DNA of 14,401 bases, from contig JADGJL010000750.1 in NCBI GenBank assembly GCA_027600665.1, positions 1 to 14,401 of the forward strand, in the 5' to 3' direction. This document shows positions 9,756 through 14,401 of the stretch, in pieces. Both the position numbers and the translations under genes were made by a program. A model generated the notes under the pieces. That model was given only the letters and a program-made list of their open reading frames with translations. It had not been told where the DNA came from and did not search any database. The first letter of the stretch is position 1; each line of letters begins with the position of its first letter. Origin of the DNA: Irineochytrium annulatum (taxonomy: Eukaryota > Chytridiomycota > Chytridiomycetes > Chytridiales > Chytridiaceae).

Positions 9756-10268
9756 TTGCTGGATGAGTATTTTGTCACATACGTTTATAAATATGGCCTC
9801 TGACGGGGGGGAATGCTGTTTTTTGAGAGGGTATAATTCTATTTGTGTGCTCCCTTTCCACTCCACCTTCTCTTTTTGCTTCACCACCGGTTACACAAAC
9901 CTTCCCTTTCCCCTCGCCATTGTCGATTTGCTTCTTATGAATTTTATTATTTATGCACCAAGGAAGTTGATACTCAGAAGCTCGCGCAATTCTATTCTAT
10001 ATAAACTCCATGTTCTTTTACACAACCGGACTCCAGTTTTTTGTCGTCAAGAGCAAACAGTAAAGGTCTCTTTACCTTTAGGTTCCGTCCGATTTAAGGG
10101 GTCCAAAAGGGTGGCCTGTATGCTCGCGTACGTACACGACCTGATGCCCAGTGCATTCCCTTGCATCACTAACCCAATGGGTCGGAAGGCGGCATTGTCA
10201 TTTCCACATAAATACGTTCTTTGTTCATGCCAAACAGCTTGTCGCTTGTATGTTCCCACGCATTGTTC
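9756..10268. other. Convergent 3' intergenic region
   Basis: The 513 bp between the stops of the HAPSTR1-like gene and TTC36 are clearly more AT-rich than the flanking genes. ATAAAT at 9787-9792 could be the polyadenylation signal of the upstream gene. TTTATT at 9943-9948 (AATAAA on the minus strand) could serve TTC36, though it is over 300 bp from that stop. A 182-codon frame crosses the region (9763-10311), but its composition is Cys/Phe/Leu/Ser-rich with no recognisable domain and it overlaps the end of TTC36, so I do not call it a gene. Confidence 0.55.
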
Positions 10269-10820
10269 TCATTTTCTTGTCTCGATGCCCATGACTTCCC
10301 TCATAACCTGATTACACATCGCAGCGTATGGATTGTTCTTCAACGACGATTTCGCGAGCTCATTTCCATACTTTGCCCCCAGCATCATGTCCTGCTCGGC
10401 CCCCTCATTGTCCCCTGCATGCCGCCGTAGCACCGCCCGCTGCGTGTATGCCTGCTTGAGCACCTTCGCGTCACCCTCCGCGTACTTGATGGCGTTCTCG
10501 ACGTCCTGAGCCGCCTGCTCGTTCTCGCCCTTCATCCTGTAGCATTGCGCCCGATTGTTGTATGCGGAAGCATACGACTCGTGCAGGTGAACACATTCGT
10601 TTAGCTTAAGTATGGCGTCGTCGACTCGGCCCGTCTCGGCTAGCGACACGGCCTCGGCCTCAAGGGATTTCAGGCGTGCGGCTGTCGCTTCGTCCGGCGC
10701 CGGATGTATCAGCATTTTGGCATCCAAATCATCTGGATCATCCTGGGAACGATCCGGGAGGGCGATCTCCCCGTAGTTGAAGATGGCGTCAAGGATGTCC
10801 TGGTCTCTGCGGGTAGTCAT
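10269..10820 (-). CDS. TTC36: Tetratricopeptide repeat protein 36 (TTC36)
   Basis: Intronless frame of 183 aa, nearly the same length as human TTC36 (189). The N-terminus RDQDILDAIFN matches the family start (NDQAVLQAIFN). Three TPR units follow at about residues 51-82, 83-116 and 121-154, with ASAYNNRAQCYRMKGE at the second and QRAVLRRHAGDNEGAEQD at the third. The C-terminal NPYAAMCNQVMREVMG is a family hallmark. The first ATG is at 10820; reading one codon further gives only GTG. TPR proteins of this type act as chaperone adaptors; mammalian TTC36 is reported to bind and stabilise 4-hydroxyphenylpyruvate dioxygenase in tyrosine breakdown. It is divergently paired (79 bp) with a LigB-type dioxygenase-like gene. 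Confidence 0.9.
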   Translation of the reverse strand: MTTRRDQDILDAIFNYGEIALPDRSQDDPDDLDAKMLIHPAPDEATAARLKSLEAEAVSLAETGRVDDAILKLNECVHLHESYASAYNNRAQCYRMKGENEQAAQDVENAIKYAEGDAKVLKQAYTQRAVLRRHAGDNEGAEQDMMLGAKYGNELAKSSLKNNPYAAMCNQVMREVMGIETRK

Positions 10821-10899
10821 CACTAAAGTTTGGAAGTAGTGTCTCCCGATCGTGCAGAGGAAGCTCGACGGCAGTATCGTCCCCGCGAGCTACTTCGCC
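10821..10899. promoter_or_regulatory. Shared divergent promoter TTC36 / LigB-like gene
   Basis: 79 bp separate the TTC36 ATG (10820, minus) from the first ATG of the LigB-like gene (10900, plus). If the dioxygenase-like protein began at the in-frame GTG at 10852, the gap would be only 31 bp. No named motif is evident; bidirectional function is inferred from spacing. Confidence 0.45.
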
Positions 10900-11863
10900 A
10901 TGATCGTGTCGCTGGCGATCCTCCCTCATGGCACGATGACACTGGACCCGTCACGGACGGACTTACCTGTGGGCGCCGTGCCTCTGCACAACGCCTGTCG
11001 ACAAGCCTCGAAGCGCGTGGCAGCGTCGCGCCCGGACTGCATTGTGATCCTCACCCCGCACGGTCTCGCGCTCTCGGGATCCGCAGCCATTCTTCTGAAC
11101 CCTACAGCGTCAGGCAACGCGGAGTGGAATGGATATTGGAAGAACTATAATGTTGACGTAAGACTTAGCGGCGGCAGCGGGGCGCTCGTCGAGAGCATGC
11201 AGAAGCAGGGAATGAAGGTGGAGGGCCTCACGGCGTTCTCGAAGACATCGGCCCCACTGAGATGGGGGGAAGTTGTGCCCATACATTTTCTGCTGGAGTG
11301 CAACCCCGACGTGGAGTTCATCGTCATCTCTCCGCCTTCGCCCGGTGGATCGTCGTCAAACGACCGATCAAAGACGAGCAAAGCACGGATACCCGTCAAC
11401 CTCGAGGTTGGTTGACCTTTTTCTTTCGTCTTGGGTAAATTGAAGCGTGCACCTCCTGCAGTACGGCCGCCACCTCATCTCCCACCTCCACTTTCTCCCG
11501 AAACGCGTCTCTGTCATCGTCTCGGGTGATCTCTCGCACGCGCACCCTCTACCTCCTGGCCCCACAAACCCCATCTACCTGCCAGACTCGCGTTGGGACA
11601 TGCCGACGAACGCCGAGGCCGCGAGGGCGTTCGACGGCGCCGTCGCGGAGTGGGTTGAGACGGGCAAAGGCGCCGCGTTGCTTCAGGACGCGGCGGACAT
11701 TGTAGAGGAGGCCATGTCGTGCGGGTTCGACGGGATGGTGTGGCTGCAGGGTGGAATCGAGTGGCTAAAGGCGCAAGGGGTTGAGATGAAAGGTACCGTG
11801 CTGGAAATTGTGAGCCCAACGTACTTCGGGATGATGGTGGCGTCCTTTGAAGGGAAAGAGTGA
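10900..11863 (+). CDS. LigB-superfamily class III extradiol dioxygenase-like protein
   Basis: Exons 10900-11406 and 11462-11863 (intron 55 nt, donor GTTGGT, acceptor CTGCAG) give 302 aa. The start MIVSLAILPHG is at the first ATG and sets His10 in the usual LigB place. LTPHG gives His54 as the second likely iron ligand. After the splice, VSVIVSGDLSHAH (His195/His197) is the most diagnostic motif of the LigB/MEMO/AMMECR1-associated superfamily, and the C-terminal EIVSPTYFGMM resembles the final strand. These proteins use non-haem Fe(II) to open catechol-type rings, but many superfamily members are not shown to be enzymes. It lacks the MEMO1 signature I would expect, so I do not call it MEMO1. 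The splice junction reads LEYGRHLISHL; an acceptor at 11445 would give the wrong phase. Substrate is unknown. Confidence 0.8.
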
Positions 11864-12061
11864 ATATACTATTTCCTCACATCACGTTTCCAATTGACAA
11901 TGCGTTGGATTTCCCTTCAATTCTCTCTTCCAGGGTGCCATCATCACAGACGCCCTCCTTGAATTGTGGAGGGAAACCTCTATTAATACCATACAGCCAA
12001 ACAGCTGATCGAGAGCAAAAAAGACACATCGGCCTGTCGGAAATCCACAGTTGTTCTGATC
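11864..12061. other. Intergenic: LigB-like 3' UTR and sensor-gene promoter
   Basis: 198 bp between two genes on the same strand. Nothing beyond a CAGCTG hexamer (about 12001-12006) stands out, and no clear AATAAA is present near the LigB-like stop. Confidence 0.5.
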
Positions 12062-14176
12062 ATGTCCAGCCCAGAAAGCGGACTGGACCCTTCTGCCCCC
12101 TCGGACCCGCCAGTTGTACCCGATCGGCGCCGGCCAGCCGTCTCCATAATCGTCGTCGTCTGCTCCGTCCTAATCCTCCTTGTGGTGATGGTGGCGCTGC
12201 CGGTACGATCCGCGATCCATCTCCGATCCCTCCGCGATCCTCTGATAGTTTTTTAAATTAAGCTCGGCATGTACGTATATGAGGACTCTGTCACAGCCAC
12301 GACCGCGCTCACTACGGAGCTGATGGAAGTGAGTATGCCGGAGGGTCTGGTTACTTTGAAAGAAAGACTCACCGCGTCACTTCACATCAGAGGACAAAGG
12401 CCCTCACGGGGGCCAAGCTGGAGGCGCACTTCGGCTCCATCATTAAGGTAGAGCTCGCGTGTGTGCTCGCAACTGGGAAAATGGGACCGATCTTACTTGC
12501 TAAAGCTTTTCCTTGCCACCGCGCAACTGCCAGCCATCGCCACGGCAATCAATATCCACCACTACGACATGTCCGCGCCTATGGTGTGTAATTTTTTATT
12601 GAAGTCGTTAACTGCTACTTCAGCATAACGCCACAACTCCGTTGGTGAATGCCCTGCGTCGAAATCCCAACCTTTCAGGTAAGCAACCTGCTTATGTGCC
12701 GTGTCGACGACTAACGATCTGCTTGCATAGGCATCACGATAATTGCATATCCAAATAGCAGCGGCGAAGTCCCCATTGGCACGCCTCTCTACATGAACGT
12801 GACCGGTACGGCGGTCGCACATCAACCTTGCTCGTTGTTTGGACTGAACACTCCAAACTACTGCTTTCTACGAACGTTCCTTGACTTCAAGGGCGGGATA
12901 AGCACGCACGCGAAGATCTTGAACTCGAATGGGGATGACATCTGTATAGTAATGCTTGTTATTGCGTATTGCTGAGGATGCCAACAGCGCAGCCGTTTTT
13001 GCTGTTCCCGGTCACAGTTCTGCCAGAATTTGATGACTTCTACCGTTCGACGCTCAAACCTAACTTTGCTGTCCGTTACCTATCCGGCCTGCTCAAAAAG
13101 TGGTCGCTGGTATTCGCCTATCATCACATTCCGGATCCGGACAACATGCTGACATCCACACTGTGCAAAGGTAGTTGACTTGATTGCAGTCCGCTGCGGC
13201 TATTTAGTTTTATTAATTCGATCAGCGCACGTGACTGTTGATACGTTGGCACCGTTATTGCAGGAAATGAAGCCGACGCCCAATTCTATCCTCTTTGTTG
13301 TCGACGACTTAGGTTACCTTTTTATCAGTACCGAAAACGGGACAGTCGCATCTGCCGTCAACGCTACGCTTCGGCAAACCGCGCCGGGAAACGTAAACCC
13401 TGTCATTTCAGCTGCCGGCACGGCGTTGATGTCTCGGTACGGCTCCGTCAATGGCTTGCCGAATGATACCGCGCTCGAATCGATCATGGTGGGTTCGGAT
13501 GCCTGGCTGATGGGGACAAGGTCGGTGCTCATGCCAGCCAGTGGCCAAATTTTTCAGTTGATTCTTATGGTTCCGCGCGCCGACTACTTCGGTAAGGTTT
13601 CTTTTCGGAACTACACCCGAACGTAACAAAATTACTAGTCTTCTACAAACGTCCGTTTGTAGGTAAGATGGACGGAGCGGCATTAAAATCAGTCATCATC
13701 GCGAGCGCGACCGTTGCCCTTGGGATCTGCATCACGATCATCGTTGGCTACCACTCCACGCGATCGCTGCGTAAACTTGAGGATAATATGCGTCAGGTAT
13801 CTTGCTTGCTTGCGTCGCGAGTTTTGGTAAACATTTTACCTGCCACTCAGCTTGCAAAGTTCGACTTTTCGGTCTTAGAAAATGGCAAACTTAAGAGCAC
13901 AAGCCCTCTCAAAGAGATTCAAGCAGTCGAGCAAACCTTTTGATTATGGTGAGGGCCTTCGTGGCGAGTATCAAGAGGAGCAACGAGTTTAGGCGTTCCT
14001 CGCTGAATCGAACCAGGAGCTTGCCGTCGGTGAGCTCGCCGACGGGAATCACCACGCCGCCCTTACCCCCGCTACTTACACACTTCGGTTCGGCGGAGAC
14101 GATTTGTCCACCTCCTATGCCCAGCCCGATTTCCATTATCAGGACTCGCGTTGCGGACGGGTATGTTGTTTCTTAA
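12062..14176 (+). CDS. Transmembrane sensor: dCACHE-like ectodomain, two TM segments, HAMP-like region; apparent frameshift near the C-terminus
   Basis: Exons: 12062-12202, 12263-12328, 12391-12447, 12506-12583, 12624-12678, 12731-12943, 12988-13170, 13226-13591, 13663-13796, then from 13851. All phases agree. An N-terminal cytosolic Pro/Ser-rich segment precedes TM1 (SIIVVVCSVLILLVVMVAL). The extracellular part of about 370 residues has SILFVVDDLGYLFIST and KKWSLVFAYHH-type blocks like the Cache sensors that head chytrid cyclases and kinases. TM2 is SVIIASATVALGICITIIV. The following HSTRSLRKLEDNM, LAKFDFSVLENG and SPLKEIQAVEQTF pattern is HAMP-like. The frame then hits TGA at 13941-13943, giving 461 aa. 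One base away, MVRAFVASIKRSNEF continues the expected helix and runs Ser/Pro-rich to TAA at 14174-14176. This looks like a one-base loss in a T run (13938-13941), either a real mutation or a sequencing error. No cyclase or kinase domain is visible before the window end. The last intron (13797-13850) is 54 nt without stops. Confidence 0.62.
12207..12240. repeat. Short GATCC-rich repeat in intron 1 of the sensor gene
   Basis: Four GATCC words occur in 34 bp (12207, 12214, 12225, 12236), including two copies of TCCGCGATCC (12209-12218 and 12231-12240). They lie just after the proposed donor of the first intron. No function is apparent. Confidence 0.7.
13643..13662 (+). repeat. Perfect 9-bp inverted repeat ending at a 3' splice site
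   Basis: CTACAAACG, a 2-nt spacer TC, then CGTTTGTAG. The two arms are exact reverse complements. The last AG of the right arm is the acceptor of the 71-nt intron 13592-13662 in the sensor gene, so the RNA hairpin would hold the splice acceptor in its stem base. Confidence 0.85.
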
Positions 14177-14401
14177 GGGAATGAAGGTCTCTATGCTGGG
14201 GCAGAGATGTGCTCTTCTGCCGTACTGTACATATGCATGTAGATTTGATTGTGATCGTTGTGTGCTCTTGTTTTTAGGCTCTGTGATTATGTGATGATCA
14301 CGGTTAGCATAAATACACGTCAATGACAGTATGCTTGTTTTCGCACCGTCCGTACTTTCGGCCCTTCTTTTTTTTTTTTCTTTGGTCGGCGGGAGGGGGG
14401 G
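14177..14401. other. Region after the sensor gene to the window end
   Basis: 225 bp with no supported gene. It holds a self-complementary GTGATGATCAC stretch (about 14293-14303), ATAAAT (about 14311-14316), and near the end a long T run followed by a G-rich end. A GTATGT at 14161 and TTTTTAG at about 14278 could form a 118-nt intron extending the sensor gene to a further stop, but the added sequence shows no domain. Confidence 0.45.

Noticed and set aside
9763..10311. 182-codon open frame downstream of the HAPSTR1-like gene
   Set aside because: Composition unlike the neighbours, no domain or family resemblance, and it overlaps the TTC36 C-terminus on the opposite strand.
14161..14330. 118-nt intron extending the sensor gene (GTATGT donor, TTTTTAG acceptor)
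   Set aside because: Signals are good but the intron is longer than all others here and the added residues show no domain; kept only as an alternative.

Overview
The window reads as nuclear DNA of a flagellated (zoosporic) fungus, most likely a chytrid or blastocladiomycete. The reasons are: many short GT-AG introns (about 39-75 nt, over 35 of them), very compact gene spacing, a fungal-type MIC19 with a single C-x10-C pair, a flagellar radial-spoke gene (CFAP91) that non-flagellated fungi lack, and a dCACHE/HAMP-type membrane sensor of a kind I associate with chytrids. The genus cannot be fixed from the sequence. No mobile element, tRNA, rRNA or CRISPR array was seen. All gene models were spliced by eye from protein-family resemblance, intron signals and reading-frame arithmetic.

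Layout, left to right: the 3' part of CFAP91 (+, 1-922) converges on MIC19 (-, 1046-1776). MIC19 is head-to-head with POP1 (+, 1821-4703). POP1 converges on JIP5/WDR55 (-, 4828-6197), which is head-to-head with an EBP1/PA2G4 homologue (+, 6241-7499). After about 0.8 kb without a recognisable gene comes a HAPSTR1-like (C16orf72/DUF4588) low-complexity protein (+, 8313-9755). It converges across about 0.5 kb on TTC36 (-, 10269-10820). TTC36 is head-to-head with a LigB-superfamily extradiol-dioxygenase-like gene (+, 10900-11863). Last is a transmembrane sensor with two membrane segments, a CACHE-like ectodomain and a HAMP-like region (+, 12062 to about 14176). It has an apparent single-base frameshift and no visible catalytic output domain.

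Themes: three divergent pairs are separated by only 43-79 bp between start codons, so each pair probably shares one tiny promoter. POP1 (RNase P/MRP), JIP5 (60S biogenesis) and EBP1 (ribosome-associated) form a run of ribosome-production genes. TTC36 paired with a LigB-type enzyme suggests, as inference only, a link to aromatic-compound metabolism. I found no clearly new multi-gene system. The points most worth a second look are the sensor's frameshift and missing output domain, the hairpin over one of its 3' splice sites, the MIC19 start codon isolated on its own exon, and introns of length 3n without stops that could be retained.
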